From an uncultured Clostridia bacterium (GTDB taxonomy: Bacteria; Bacillota; Clostridia; Christensenellales; Borkfalkiaceae), in NCBI GenBank assembly GCA_944328665.1, contig CALVHS010000015.1, positions 1 through 47,118 on the forward strand: a stretch of 47,118 nucleotides of DNA. Direction: 5' to 3'. The first letter of the stretch is position 1; the number at the start of each line of letters is the position of its first letter. Under the pieces are notes generated by a model. The model did not search any database and had not been told where the DNA came from. It saw only the letters and a program-made list of their open reading frames with translations. This document shows positions 32,299 to 40,628 of this stretch, piece by piece. The position numbers and the translations under genes were made by a program.

Positions 32299-33666
32299 AT
32301 GAAGCAATATCTCGCCATCGATATCGGCGCCAGCAGCGGCAGGCATATCGTCGGTAAAATACAAAGCGGCAAGATCGTGACGGAGGAGGTCTACCGTTTT
32401 CCCAACGGAAATAAGCGTGAGGACGGCCATCTCGTGTGGGATACGGGCGCCCTCTTGCAGGAAGTGAAAAACGGGATCGCCGCGGCATTGAAACAGTGCG
32501 GCGCCATCGATAGTTTTTCCATCGATACATGGGGGGTCGACTATGTCCTTATGGACGGCGACCGAGAGATCTTTCCCTGCTATGCATACAGGGACGATCG
32601 GACGCAACAGCCGCTTTGCGCCGCGCACGCGCTTATTCCTTTTGAAAAATTGTATGAACGGACGGGGATCCAGTTTCAGCCCTTCAACACCGTCTATCAG
32701 CTGTACGCGGATCGGCTTGCGGAAAGGCTGACGAAGGCGACGGATCTTTTGATGCTGCCCGAATATCTTCTCTATAAACTGACAGGAAAAAAGGTGTGCG
32801 AATATACAAACGCCACCACGACGGGCCTCGTCAATGTATTGACGCATCGCTTTGACGAGGAGATCGTCTCCGCTCTCGGCCTGCCGAAGCGCCTCTTCGA
32901 GAAAGAGATCTTGCAGCCGGGGACTGTTGTCGGAAAGCTGAAAGAAGATGTCGCCGCCGAAGTGGGCGGAAATATGACGGCGGTGCTCTGCGCCACGCAC
33001 GACACGGCGAGCGCCGTGCTTGCGGCGCCCGTGCGGGACGATTTCCGTTCGCCGTATATTTCCAGCGGCACATGGTCTCTTCTTGGCGTGGAACAGCCGT
33101 CCGCCCACACCGACGCGGAGAGCCTCGAGGAAAATTTTTCCAACGAAGGCAGCCTCGGCGCCACTTTTCGCTGGCAGAAGAATATCATGGGGCTGTGGAT
33201 GCTGCAATCGGCACGCAGAGAATTGGGGCTGGGGTTTGCCGAAGCGGAACAACTCGCCCGCGCGAATGCGTGCGACGCGGTCGTCGATTGCAACGATCCC
33301 GCCTTTCTTGCGCCGCAAAGCATGTGCGCGGCGGTGCGCGACCGGGCGGGCGCGCTCACGGACGGGCAGCTGTTGTACTGTATCTATGCGAGCCTTGCCC
33401 ATTGTTATCGAGAGGCGCTTGCCGCCATGTCGGAAAAATTCGGCCGCAAGATCGAGACGCTCAACATCATCGGCGGCGGCAGCCAGGATTCTTTTTTGAA
33501 TGAATTGACGGCAAAGATCGCGGGCGTGACCGTCATTGCGGGACCGGCGGAAGCGACCGCTCTCGGCAATCTGCTCGTGCAGATGATCGCCGGCGGTGAA
33601 CTGAAAAATATCGGTGAGGGAAGGGCGTGCATCCGTACGTCTTTTGCCCTCAGGACATTTCAATAA
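32299..33666 (+). CDS. rhaB: Rhamnulokinase
   Basis: Phosphorylates L-rhamnulose at C1 with ATP, step two of L-rhamnose breakdown. The 455 residues are of the FGGY sugar-kinase fold: N-terminal phosphate loop AIDIGASSGRH, catalytic region IDTWGVDYVLMD, the TGIQFQPFNTVYQL rhamnulose-specific segment, ATHDTASAV (ADP and phosphate region) and C-terminal NIIGGGSQDSFLNEL. It is the first gene of rhaBAD. The next ribosome site begins just after its stop. Confidence 0.95.
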   Translation: MKQYLAIDIGASSGRHIVGKIQSGKIVTEEVYRFPNGNKREDGHLVWDTGALLQEVKNGIAAALKQCGAIDSFSIDTWGVDYVLMDGDREIFPCYAYRDDRTQQPLCAAHALIPFEKLYERTGIQFQPFNTVYQLYADRLAERLTKATDLLMLPEYLLYKLTGKKVCEYTNATTTGLVNVLTHRFDEEIVSALGLPKRLFEKEILQPGTVVGKLKEDVAAEVGGNMTAVLCATHDTASAVLAAPVRDDFRSPYISSGTWSLLGVEQPSAHTDAESLEENFSNEGSLGATFRWQKNIMGLWMLQSARRELGLGFAEAEQLARANACDAVVDCNDPAFLAPQSMCAAVRDRAGALTDGQLLYCIYASLAHCYREALAAMSEKFGRKIETLNIIGGGSQDSFLNELTAKIAGVTVIAGPAEATALGNLLVQMIAGGELKNIGEGRACIRTSFALRTFQ

Positions 33667-33686
33667 ATAAGACGGAGGAATTTCAG

Positions 33687-34937
33687 ATGGAAAGGTATGA
33701 ACAGGCAAAGGAGATGTTTGCAAAATACGGCGTCGATACGGAGATTGCGCTTCGGACTTTGGCGCAAATACCCGTTTCCGTGCATTGCTGGCAGGGGGAC
33801 GATGTGATCGGTTTCGACGGCGCGGGGGCGGCGAGCGGCGGCATTCAGACGACGGGCAATTATCCCGGCAGGGCGAGAACGCCGGAAGAGTTGATGGCGG
33901 ATCTTAAACTCGCCTTCTCTTTGATGACAGGCAGGAAGAGGCTGAACCTGCACGCGAGCTATGCCTTCCTCGGAGAAGATAAAGGGAAGATCGACCGCGA
34001 CGGATATCTTCCCAAACATTTTGCCCCCTGGGTGGCGTTCGCCAAGGAGATCGGGCTGGACGGCATCGATTTCAATCCGACTTGCTTTTCTCATCCGATG
34101 GTCAAAGACGGGCTTACCCTTTCTCATCCGGACAAGCAGGTGCGCGATTTTTGGATCCGCCACTGTATTGCCTGTCTGAGGATCGCGGAATATTTTGCGG
34201 ACGAGACGGGCTCGCACTGCCTCGTCAATATTTGGGTGCCGGACGGGCTTAAAGACGTGCCCGCCGACAGACTGACGCCGCGCATCCGCTTGCGCGACTC
34301 TTTGGACGAGATCCTCTCCTGCGGGTACGACAAGAAAAAAGTCATCGTCGCCGTGGAGAGCAAAGTGTTCGGTATCGGCGTGGAAAGCTACACTGTCGGC
34401 AGCAACGAGTTTTATCAAAATTATGCGGCAACGAGGGGGATCTGCTGTTTGTTGGACAACGGGCACTATCACCCCACGGAGAACGTCTCCGACAAGATCC
34501 CTTCTCTGCTCGCGTTTTACGACAAGGTAGCGCTGCATGTCACCCGCGGCGTCCGTTGGGACAGCGACCATGTCGTATTGCTTGAGGACGAATTGAAGGA
34601 GATCTGCAAGGAGATCGTGCGCAACGGCGCGACGGAAAAGGTCATGATCGCCCTCGATTATTTCGATGCGAGCATCAACCGCATCTCTGCCTGGGTCGTG
34701 GGAGAACGGAATGTCGGCAAAGCGCTGCTGTTTGCGCTTTTGCAGCCGTATGAAAAACTGCGCGTCATGCAGGACGAGGCGAATTTTACAGAACAGATGG
34801 CGGTGCAGGAGGAGATGAAGACGATGCCGTACGGCGACGTGTGGGAAGAATATCTCCGCCGCAATCATTTTGCGGGCAGCGATTGGTTCGAGCAGGTGCG
34901 CGCCTATGAAAATACCGTTTTGAAGGAGAGAAAGTAA
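33687..34937 (+). CDS. rhaA: L-rhamnose isomerase
   Basis: Converts L-rhamnose to L-rhamnulose in a metal-dependent TIM barrel, the first pathway step. The 416 residues match the family length of about 419. Recognisable segments are VSVHCWQGDDVIGF, GNYPGRARTPEELMADL, NLHASYAF, GLDGIDFNPTCFSHP, VAVESKVFGIGVESYTVGS and LLDNGHYHPTENVSDKI. The start is ATG 33687, after GGAGGAA. The frame is open to 33627, but that part overlaps rhaB. It is one base from rhaD. Confidence 0.97.
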   Translation: MERYEQAKEMFAKYGVDTEIALRTLAQIPVSVHCWQGDDVIGFDGAGAASGGIQTTGNYPGRARTPEELMADLKLAFSLMTGRKRLNLHASYAFLGEDKGKIDRDGYLPKHFAPWVAFAKEIGLDGIDFNPTCFSHPMVKDGLTLSHPDKQVRDFWIRHCIACLRIAEYFADETGSHCLVNIWVPDGLKDVPADRLTPRIRLRDSLDEILSCGYDKKKVIVAVESKVFGIGVESYTVGSNEFYQNYAATRGICCLLDNGHYHPTENVSDKIPSLLAFYDKVALHVTRGVRWDSDHVVLLEDELKEICKEIVRNGATEKVMIALDYFDASINRISAWVVGERNVGKALLFALLQPYEKLRVMQDEANFTEQMAVQEEMKTMPYGDVWEEYLRRNHFAGSDWFEQVRAYENTVLKERK

Positions 34938-34938
34938 T

Positions 34939-35772
34939 ATGAAAAATATTTTGGATGCGCCTTTTGTAAGGGAAATGTGCGAAACGACGGCAAACATGTA
35001 CCGTCTCGGATGGGACGAGCGCAACGGCGGGAACATCTCTTATTTGCTCGACGAAAAAGAGGTCGACGAATATCTCGACACGGGCAAAGTGCTGCGCAGC
35101 ATTCCGCTGATGGGTGTGAACGAGGTGGATTTTGACGCTTCACCGCTGGAGGGCAAGATCTTTATCGTCACGGGCACGGGCAAGTATTTCAAAAACGTGG
35201 AGAAAGACCCCGAGACGAATCTCGGCATCGTGCGCATCGGCAAGGGAGGCAAAAACGTAGAATTGCTTTGGGGGTATCGTGGAGGCGGCAGGCCGACTTC
35301 GGAATTTCCCGCGCATATGATGAGCCATATGGCGCGTTTGCAGGTCGATCCTGAAAACCGCGTAGTCATGCATTCGCATCCCACGCATACGCTCGCGATG
35401 AATTATGTACACGAATTGAACGAGAAGAAGTTCACGCACACCCTTTGGGAGATGAGTACGGAATGCATCGTCGTCTTTCCGGAGGGGGTAGGGGTGCTTC
35501 CCTGGATGCTTTGCGGCACGAAAACGATCGGGGAAGCGACCGCCGAAAAGATGAAAAAATTCCGTCTTGTCGTCTGGGCGCTGCACGGCATTTACGGCGC
35601 CGGCAAGACGATGGACGAGACGTTCGGGCTGATCGAGACGGTGGAAAAGGCGGCGCAGATCTATATGCTGACGGCACATCTGCCCCGCGTCAATACCATC
35701 AAGGACGAAGATATGGTCAAACTTGCCGAACTTTTCGGCATCGATTACAGAAAAGATTTTCTCGATCTGTAA
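34939..35772 (+). CDS. rhaD: Rhamnulose-1-phosphate aldolase
   Basis: Class II zinc aldolase that cleaves L-rhamnulose 1-phosphate to DHAP and L-lactaldehyde. The 277 residues show the zinc-ligand motif HSHPTH near 148-153 and a third His in WALHGIYGAG near 216, with GWDERNGGNIS and GTGKYFK near the N-terminus. It completes the core rhaBAD pathway. No lactaldehyde reductase, mutarotase or transporter is adjacent, so these must be elsewhere. A 16-bp terminator follows. Confidence 0.96.
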   Translation: MKNILDAPFVREMCETTANMYRLGWDERNGGNISYLLDEKEVDEYLDTGKVLRSIPLMGVNEVDFDASPLEGKIFIVTGTGKYFKNVEKDPETNLGIVRIGKGGKNVELLWGYRGGGRPTSEFPAHMMSHMARLQVDPENRVVMHSHPTHTLAMNYVHELNEKKFTHTLWEMSTECIVVFPEGVGVLPWMLCGTKTIGEATAEKMKKFRLVVWALHGIYGAGKTMDETFGLIETVEKAAQIYMLTAHLPRVNTIKDEDMVKLAELFGIDYRKDFLDL

Positions 35773-35783
35773 GCAAATTGTGC

Positions 35784-35830
35784 GGAAAGAGGCGGCTGCC
35801 GTTCGAGCAGCCGCCTCTTTCCGTGCTTTT
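35784..35830. terminator. Terminator of rhaBAD
   Basis: The arm 35784-35799 pairs perfectly with 35807-35822 (16 bp, loop CGTTCGA), followed by a T-run at 35827-35830. It also lies downstream of the convergent XRE gene. Confidence 0.85.
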
Positions 35831-35839
35831 AAGCGTCAT

Positions 35840-36946
35840 TTATTTCTCTTTGGATGCGGGGGCAAACCGTACGACGGCGGAGAGCAATGACATGACCGCC
35901 AATAAGATGCAGAGGGCGACTGTCACCGGAGTAAAGCGCGAAAACAAAACAGGGCCGAGCAGACAGGACAGGAAGGCGATGACGGAAAAAATGAACAGGC
36001 TTAAGGAGAGCGCCCTCGATCGCATGAAGGCGGTCAGTCCGCTGAAAAGCAAGATAAAGCAGGTAAGCACGGCGGTAAGGATGGGCAGCAAATTGCCGTA
36101 CCCCGCGGATAGCGTATCAAAATACGAATGATAACTCTCCGTGACCGTTTCCGGCCCGGGTGCCCAGCGCATGACGACGCCGTAGGGGAGCGCTTCCAGC
36201 ACCATCGCCGCGATGGCGCAAAGAAACACAAGGATCTGTAAAAATAACCGGATCTTGATCTTCATGTGCTTTTTCCTCCTTTCTTCTATCGAAATATGGC
36301 TTTCCTCTTTTGTCAAGTCAGATAACGCCCCGGACGTGCCCGTCCTTAAAAGGCTCGTGCACCATACTTTTTTTCCGCAGTGCGGGCATTTCAGACGCCG
36401 CTTGCGGAAGGTGTGCATGCCGGCGATATAAGCGGCGGGCGTGGCGGTGAATTTTGTGCCGCAGGCGGGGCATTCGAAAACCTCGCGGCTGATGTCGAGC
36501 ATCAATATGACGGAAACATTGGCAAGCAGCGCCAAAAGGGCGCAGACGATCAAAACGACGCGCAGCCATGTGTCGATCGTGCCGTACCCCGCGCAGATCA
36601 CGACGAGCCCTAATACAGAGACGAGCGTCAGTATGAAGGAGATCACGGATACGGTATTTTTGGCTTTTGCGCTGCATTTGTCCTCTAACAGGATGGAAAG
36701 GTTTTCTTCCGCACGCGCGACATATTGTTCATCGTTTAGGCGTTCTCCGGCGAGCAGTTCGTTCACGCTGATCCCCAGCGCCTTGGCGAGGGGCAGCATC
36801 AGCCCAACGTCCGGCAGCCCTTTGCCCGTTTCCCATTTCGAGACCGTCTTTTCGGAAATGTGCAGCATTTCCGCCAGCTGCATTTGCGTCATGACCCTTT
36901 CTTTGCGCAGGGATTTTATAAACTCTCCCGTCTTGTGCGGTTCCAT
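35840..36946 (-). CDS. XRE-type HTH regulator fused to zinc-finger and membrane domains
   Basis: A protein of 368 residues. An N-terminal Cro/CI helix-turn-helix (LRKERVMTQMQLAEMLHISEKTVSKWETGKGLPDV, about 13-47) is followed by two transmembrane helices (about 95-150), a zinc-ribbon-like CPACG ... CPHCG segment (about 160-195), a charged linker, and a four-helix membrane domain (about 228-368). AAGGAGG lies inside the linker nine bases before the in-frame ATG at 36265 (residue 228). The last 141 residues may therefore also be made as a separate protein, or two genes were once fused. It may be a membrane-tethered regulator of unknown signal. The ATG at 36946 follows GGGAGGAG. Confidence 0.85.
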   Translation of the reverse strand: MEPHKTGEFIKSLRKERVMTQMQLAEMLHISEKTVSKWETGKGLPDVGLMLPLAKALGISVNELLAGERLNDEQYVARAEENLSILLEDKCSAKAKNTVSVISFILTLVSVLGLVVICAGYGTIDTWLRVVLIVCALLALLANVSVILMLDISREVFECPACGTKFTATPAAYIAGMHTFRKRRLKCPHCGKKVWCTSLLRTGTSGALSDLTKEESHISIEERRKKHMKIKIRLFLQILVFLCAIAAMVLEALPYGVVMRWAPGPETVTESYHSYFDTLSAGYGNLLPILTAVLTCFILLFSGLTAFMRSRALSLSLFIFSVIAFLSCLLGPVLFSRFTPVTVALCILLAVMSLLSAVVRFAPASKEK

Positions 36947-36997
36947 TTTCTCCTCCCGCTATTTTTTAATGAAAAAGATCCTCTCCTTGTTGTTATC

Positions 36998-37026
36998 AGT
37001 ATAGCACGTTATGTTCCCCGTGTCTA
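36998..37026 (-). promoter_or_regulatory. Promoter of the XRE/membrane fusion gene
   Basis: On the minus strand: TAGACA (37021-37026), 17-bp spacer, TATACT (36998-37003). Confidence 0.75.
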
Positions 37027-37057
37027 CCTACGCTCCGTAGAGTTCGCCGCATTTTGC

Positions 37058-37089
37058 AAAAAAAGAACACCAAACAAAGTCTGGTGTTC
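37058..37089 (-). terminator. Terminator of tRNA-Thr
   Basis: On the minus strand GAACACCA (37089-37082) pairs with TGGTGTTC (37072-37065), followed by a run of seven T (37064-37058). It starts seven bases after the tRNA CCA end. Confidence 0.88.
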
Positions 37090-37095
37090 CGCATA

Positions 37096-37171
37096 TGGAG
37101 CTGATAGCGGGATTTGAACCCGCGACCTCGTCCTTACCAAGGACGTGCTCTACCTCCTGAGCCATATCAGC
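37096..37171 (-). tRNA. tRNA-Thr(GGT)
   Basis: Minus strand, 76 nt. The acceptor GCTGATA pairs with TATCAGC, the D-arm is GCTC/GAGC, the anticodon stem CGTCC/GGACG with loop TTGGTAA gives anticodon GGT (reads ACC), and the T-arm is GCGGG-TTCAAAT-CCCGC. Discriminator T and CCA are encoded. Confidence 0.96.
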
Positions 37172-37204
37172 GGCTGCTGCCCGTGGCGTTCACAAAGCTA
37201 TATT

Positions 37205-37233
37205 ATTATATAAGAAAGCGTAAAAAATGTCAA
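37205..37233 (-). promoter_or_regulatory. Promoter of tRNA-Thr
   Basis: On the minus strand: TTGACA (37228-37233), 17-bp spacer, TATAAT (37205-37210). Confidence 0.85.
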
Positions 37234-37301
37234 ATAAATATCGTCGGTTTTATAAATTTTGCCGCACAATTTCCGGTGTGGCATTCCTTAAAAACGGAAA
37301 G

Positions 37302-37355
37302 GCTTTTCCCTTGGATACATAAAAAGGGACGTAATACAGACAATAAGGGAAAAGC
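37302..37355 (+). other. Perfect 11-bp inverted repeat just upstream of the first dac ribosome site
   Basis: GCTTTTCCCTT (37302-37312) is the exact reverse complement of AAGGGAAAAGC (37345-37355), 32 bases apart. The right arm touches the ribosome site GGAGGGG (37356-37362). A second stem, GCCGCAC/GTGTGGC, lies at 37261-37282. It may be an operator or a leader hairpin controlling the dac gene. No clear sigma-A promoter was found between 37234 and 37368. Confidence 0.5.
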
Positions 37356-37368
37356 GGAGGGGTTTATC

Positions 37369-38514
37369 ATGAAAAAGACTGCCATGGCGATCATTTTATG
37401 TTCTGTTTTGCTTGTGCCTTGCCTGCATGCCGAGGCGGCGCGCGCGGAGACGGGGCGTGGATACAAAGCCGCCTATTGTGCGGATTTTTACAGCGGGACG
37501 GTGATATTGTCGGAGAATGAGGCGGCGCATCTGCCCATCGCCAGCATGTGCAAGATCATGACGCTTTTGCTCTGTTTTGAAGAGATCGAGGCGGGACGCC
37601 TTTCGCAAGAGGAAGAGATCGCCGTGAGCGAGCGTGCGAGCGGGATGGGCGGATCGCAGGTCTTTTTGGAGGCGGGGGCCCGCTATCCCGCCGGCGAGTT
37701 GATCAAGAGTATTTGCGTCGCGTCCGCAAACGATTCCTGCGTGGCGATGGCGGAGCGCATTGCGGGAAGCGAGGAAGAATTTGTTTCGCGCATGAATGAA
37801 AGGGCGGAAGCGCTCGGCATGCTCGATACGGTCTTTGTCAACTGTACGGGGCTGCCGGGAACGGGGCAATATTCCTGCGCGAAGGATGTGTACCGGATGC
37901 TGCGCGCCTTGCTTACCCATGACGAATACTTTCGTTACGGCAAGATCTGGACGGATAAGATCGAACATCCGAAAGGGCGCGTGACGGAAATGGCAAACAC
38001 AAACAAACTGATCCGCACATACAGCGGCTGCGACGCAGGGAAGACGGGGTATACCGATGAAGCGGGATTTTGCCTTGCCGCCTCTGCCGCGCGCGGCAAC
38101 ATGCGCGTGATCTCCGTCGTGATGGGCGCGGACAATAGCAAGATCCGCTTTGATAAGACGGGCGCGGCGTTCGATCATGCCTTTGCAAATTATACAAACA
38201 AAGCGATCTTGGACGGAGACATGCCGCTGGATGAGCATTGCCCGCTGCAAGGCGGAAAAAAACAAGCGGCGGCGGTGCGCCCGGAGCGAAGCGCCTATCT
38301 GTTCTGTAAAAAGAAAGATGATGACGACATCTTTTACGAATTGTCGTTTGATACGGTGAAAGCGCCCGTTTCCGCGGGGCAGCAAGTTGGCACGGCCGTC
38401 ATCTATAAAAACGGCGTCGAAGCGGACAGGGTGGCGCTGCTTTGCAACGAGTCCGTCGGCAGGGCGACTTACTTTGACTCTCTGCGCGAGATCGCAAAGA
38501 GATGGGTTTCATGA
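37369..38514 (+). CDS. D-alanyl-D-alanine carboxypeptidase (DacF-like), exported
   Basis: Removes terminal D-Ala from peptidoglycan stem peptides outside the membrane. The 381 residues begin with a signal peptide (MKKTAMAIILCSVLLVPCLHAEAARA, cleavage near 24-26). Peptidase S11 motifs are S59-x-x-K62 (SMCK), S119-A-N121 and K225-T-G227, followed by the PBP5_C-like domain. The frame is open upstream through the tRNA, but ATG 37369 has GGAGGGG and starts the signal peptide. It lies in a cluster with gerW/ytfJ and a second dac gene, suggesting a role in spore cortex or cell-wall trimming. Confidence 0.93.
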   Translation: MKKTAMAIILCSVLLVPCLHAEAARAETGRGYKAAYCADFYSGTVILSENEAAHLPIASMCKIMTLLLCFEEIEAGRLSQEEEIAVSERASGMGGSQVFLEAGARYPAGELIKSICVASANDSCVAMAERIAGSEEEFVSRMNERAEALGMLDTVFVNCTGLPGTGQYSCAKDVYRMLRALLTHDEYFRYGKIWTDKIEHPKGRVTEMANTNKLIRTYSGCDAGKTGYTDEAGFCLAASAARGNMRVISVVMGADNSKIRFDKTGAAFDHAFANYTNKAILDGDMPLDEHCPLQGGKKQAAAVRPERSAYLFCKKKDDDDIFYELSFDTVKAPVSAGQQVGTAVIYKNGVEADRVALLCNESVGRATYFDSLREIAKRWVS

Positions 38515-38544
38515 ACTTTTACAGCATATTATGTCTGACATAGA

Positions 38545-39102
38545 ATGTGTATTATGGCGGTATTGATCTCGTCCGTATTATTGATATTGCTCTTCCCCGT
38601 TTACGTCGACGTCTATTTGTATGCCGACCGGAGAGACGCAAAACTCGGGTTTGCTTTGTATCTATATGATTGCGTACGGGTCTTGGGAGGATACGCCCGC
38701 CCGTATCCCGCGGGCGTTGCCTTTCATCTGTCGGAAAAGAGAGCATTTTTGCTGCCGTACCGAGAGATGCTGTCTGCCCGAAAAAATTTTGAGATCACAA
38801 AGGGTTTTTCTGTCTGCCGCTATCGCCAGGTCATCGAGCTCGGCGGGGCGGAAAACGCTGCGGGCGCATTGACGGCGGGGGCATTGCTCGGCAAAACTGC
38901 GGACGTACTCTTTGCCGTCGTCCGCAGGCGCAGCGACGCGGTCTTAGCGTCGGATATTTTGGTGAACATGGGGCGCCAAGGCGGACGCGTCGCCGTAAAC
39001 GTGACGGTGGTCTTTGACCTCTTGATCGTGTTGATCGCCGTCGGTAAATTGATTTTGGAGAAGGTGTTGTGTTATGGAAGGAAAGGAAAGAGAAGTCGGT
39101 GA
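38545..39102 (+). CDS. DUF2953-type membrane protein
   Basis: A protein of 185 residues with an N-terminal hydrophobic helix (VLISSVLLILLFPVYVDVYL) and a C-terminal one (VAVNVTVVFDLLIVLIAVGKLIL). In between is a soluble part with YDCVRVLGGYARPYPAGVAF. Short proteins of this type precede gerW/ytfJ in many spore-forming Firmicutes, where their role is unknown. The ribosome site is weak, and ATG 38554 is an alternative start. It lies 30 bp after the first dac gene and overlaps the ytfJ start by 29 bp. Confidence 0.75.
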   Translation: MCIMAVLISSVLLILLFPVYVDVYLYADRRDAKLGFALYLYDCVRVLGGYARPYPAGVAFHLSEKRAFLLPYREMLSARKNFEITKGFSVCRYRQVIELGGAENAAGALTAGALLGKTADVLFAVVRRRSDAVLASDILVNMGRQGGRVAVNVTVVFDLLIVLIAVGKLILEKVLCYGRKGKRSR

Positions 39103-39448
39103 ACTTGTCCGCAGATCGGTGGAAGATCTGACAAAACTGATCGATGTGGACGCGGCGATCGGAGCGCCGATCGTGACGGGATCGGGCTGTCGCGTGATCC
39201 CCGTATCCAAAGTGACGGCGGGGTATCTGACGGGCGGGGGCGAGTATGGTGAAATCAATGTCATCAAAGAGGGGGAAAGCGCTCCCTTTGCGGGAGGAAA
39301 CGGCGCGATTGTTTCCTTGAAGCCGGCGGGCTTTTTGCTTGACGACGGAAAAAGCTGCACGTTTATCCATGCCGGCGGAGACCCGCTCGATCACCTCATC
39401 GATAAACTTGCCGAACTGGTGGAAAAGATTGCCGGCAGCGGTGAATAA
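39074..39448 (+). CDS. ytfJ: GerW/YtfJ family sporulation protein
   Basis: A protein of 124 residues matching the YtfJ/GerW family (VGELVRRSVEDLTKLIDVDAAIGAPIVTGSGCRVIPVSKVTAGYLTGGGEYG ... GNGAIVSLKPAGFLL). In Bacillus the protein is associated with spores and is needed for germination through certain receptors. Homologues are found across endospore formers and some non-formers. The start follows GGAGAAGGTG. It overlaps both neighbours (29 bp with the DUF2953 gene, 8 bp with the second dac), so the group is tightly coupled. Confidence 0.92.
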   Translation: MEGKEREVGELVRRSVEDLTKLIDVDAAIGAPIVTGSGCRVIPVSKVTAGYLTGGGEYGEINVIKEGESAPFAGGNGAIVSLKPAGFLLDDGKSCTFIHAGGDPLDHLIDKLAELVEKIAGSGE

Positions 39449-40628
39449 ACGCATCCTTGCCGCACTGCTTGCGGCGGCCTGTTTTGCGGGCGCTTTCCCC
39501 TTCTATAGGGTGGAGGCGCAAGCGCCGCGTTCGGCGGGCGAGATCGTATTGGAAGTCAATTCCGGGCGGGTGTTGTATGAGTCGGATGCCGACCGCGTCC
39601 TGCCGATGGCGAGTACGACAAAGATCTTGACGGCGCTCATCGTGATCGAGGATCGTCCGCTCGATGTGCCCGTGACCGTCCCTGCGCATTGTACCGGGGT
39701 GGAAGGATCGAGCATCTACCTCGTCGCAGGGGAAAAACTGACCGTGCGCGATCTGCTGTACGGGCTGATGCTGCGCTCCGGGAACGACTGCGCGGAAACA
39801 CTTGCTTGTTTTCACAGCGGCAGCGTCGAAAAATTTGCCGATTGCATGAACAGGCGCGCCCGGGCACTCGGCGCTCGGAACAGCCATTTTGTCAACCCGC
39901 ACGGTTTGCCGGATAAAGGGCATTATACGACGGCGCGCGACCTCGGCTGCATAGCCTGTGCGGCAATGCGGAACGCCGTTTTCCGCGAGATCGTTTCGGC
40001 TCGGTCGGCCGTCATCCCCGACGGAGGCTGCGGCTACGTCCGCCGCCTCGTCAATAAAAACAAAATGCTCACCGCATATGACGGTGCCAACGGCGTCAAG
40101 ACGGGGTATACGAAGGAAGCGGGACGGTGCCTCGTCTCGTCGGCGGAACGCGACGGGATGCAGCTCGTCTCCGTCGTGCTCGATTCTCCGGATATGTACG
40201 GACGCAGCCGCGCTTTGCTGGACGACGCTTTTGCCGCATTCTCCTACCGGAAAATATTCGACGCGGCGGAGCATCGATATCCCGTTCCCACAGACGTTCC
40301 GCAAAAGCCGTGCGTCGGCGCCTGCCTGCATGACGCATGGTATCCGCTGCGGGAGGAAGAGGAGGCGCTCGTCTATACGGAAGCGGAGCTGCCGCCTCGC
40401 CGCATGCTGCCCGTACAAGAGGGAGAAGAATTGGGGATTTTGCGTATTTACCTCAAAAATCGGTTGCTTTTTTCGCAAAAAATCGTTAGTATAGAGTGCG
40501 TAAAAAAGAATTGGGCGGATATACTCGGGCAGATAGCGCGGGACTTTGTCCGCCGAGAGGACACATGCGCATCAATAAATTTCTTGCGGAGTGCGGCGTG
40601 GCGAGCCGCCGCGCCGCAGACGGGCTGA
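39441..40628 (+). CDS. Second D-alanyl-D-alanine carboxypeptidase (DacB/DacF-like), exported
   Basis: Peptidase S11, 395 residues from GTG 39441. A signal peptide (KRILAALLAAACFAGAFPFYRVEAQA) is followed by S58-x-x-K61 (STTK), S113-G-N115 and K220-T-G222. It resembles the sporulation-type carboxypeptidases next to rluB in Firmicutes. The frame is open to 39339, but the GTG gives the signal peptide and overlaps the ytfJ stop by eight bases. The C-terminal part runs 64 nt into rluB in another frame, an unusually long overlap. The spmA and spmB genes often found between dacB and rluB are absent. Confidence 0.9.
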   Translation: MNKRILAALLAAACFAGAFPFYRVEAQAPRSAGEIVLEVNSGRVLYESDADRVLPMASTTKILTALIVIEDRPLDVPVTVPAHCTGVEGSSIYLVAGEKLTVRDLLYGLMLRSGNDCAETLACFHSGSVEKFADCMNRRARALGARNSHFVNPHGLPDKGHYTTARDLGCIACAAMRNAVFREIVSARSAVIPDGGCGYVRRLVNKNKMLTAYDGANGVKTGYTKEAGRCLVSSAERDGMQLVSVVLDSPDMYGRSRALLDDAFAAFSYRKIFDAAEHRYPVPTDVPQKPCVGACLHDAWYPLREEEEALVYTEAELPPRRMLPVQEGEELGILRIYLKNRLLFSQKIVSIECVKKNWADILGQIARDFVRREDTCASINFLRSAAWRAAAPQTG

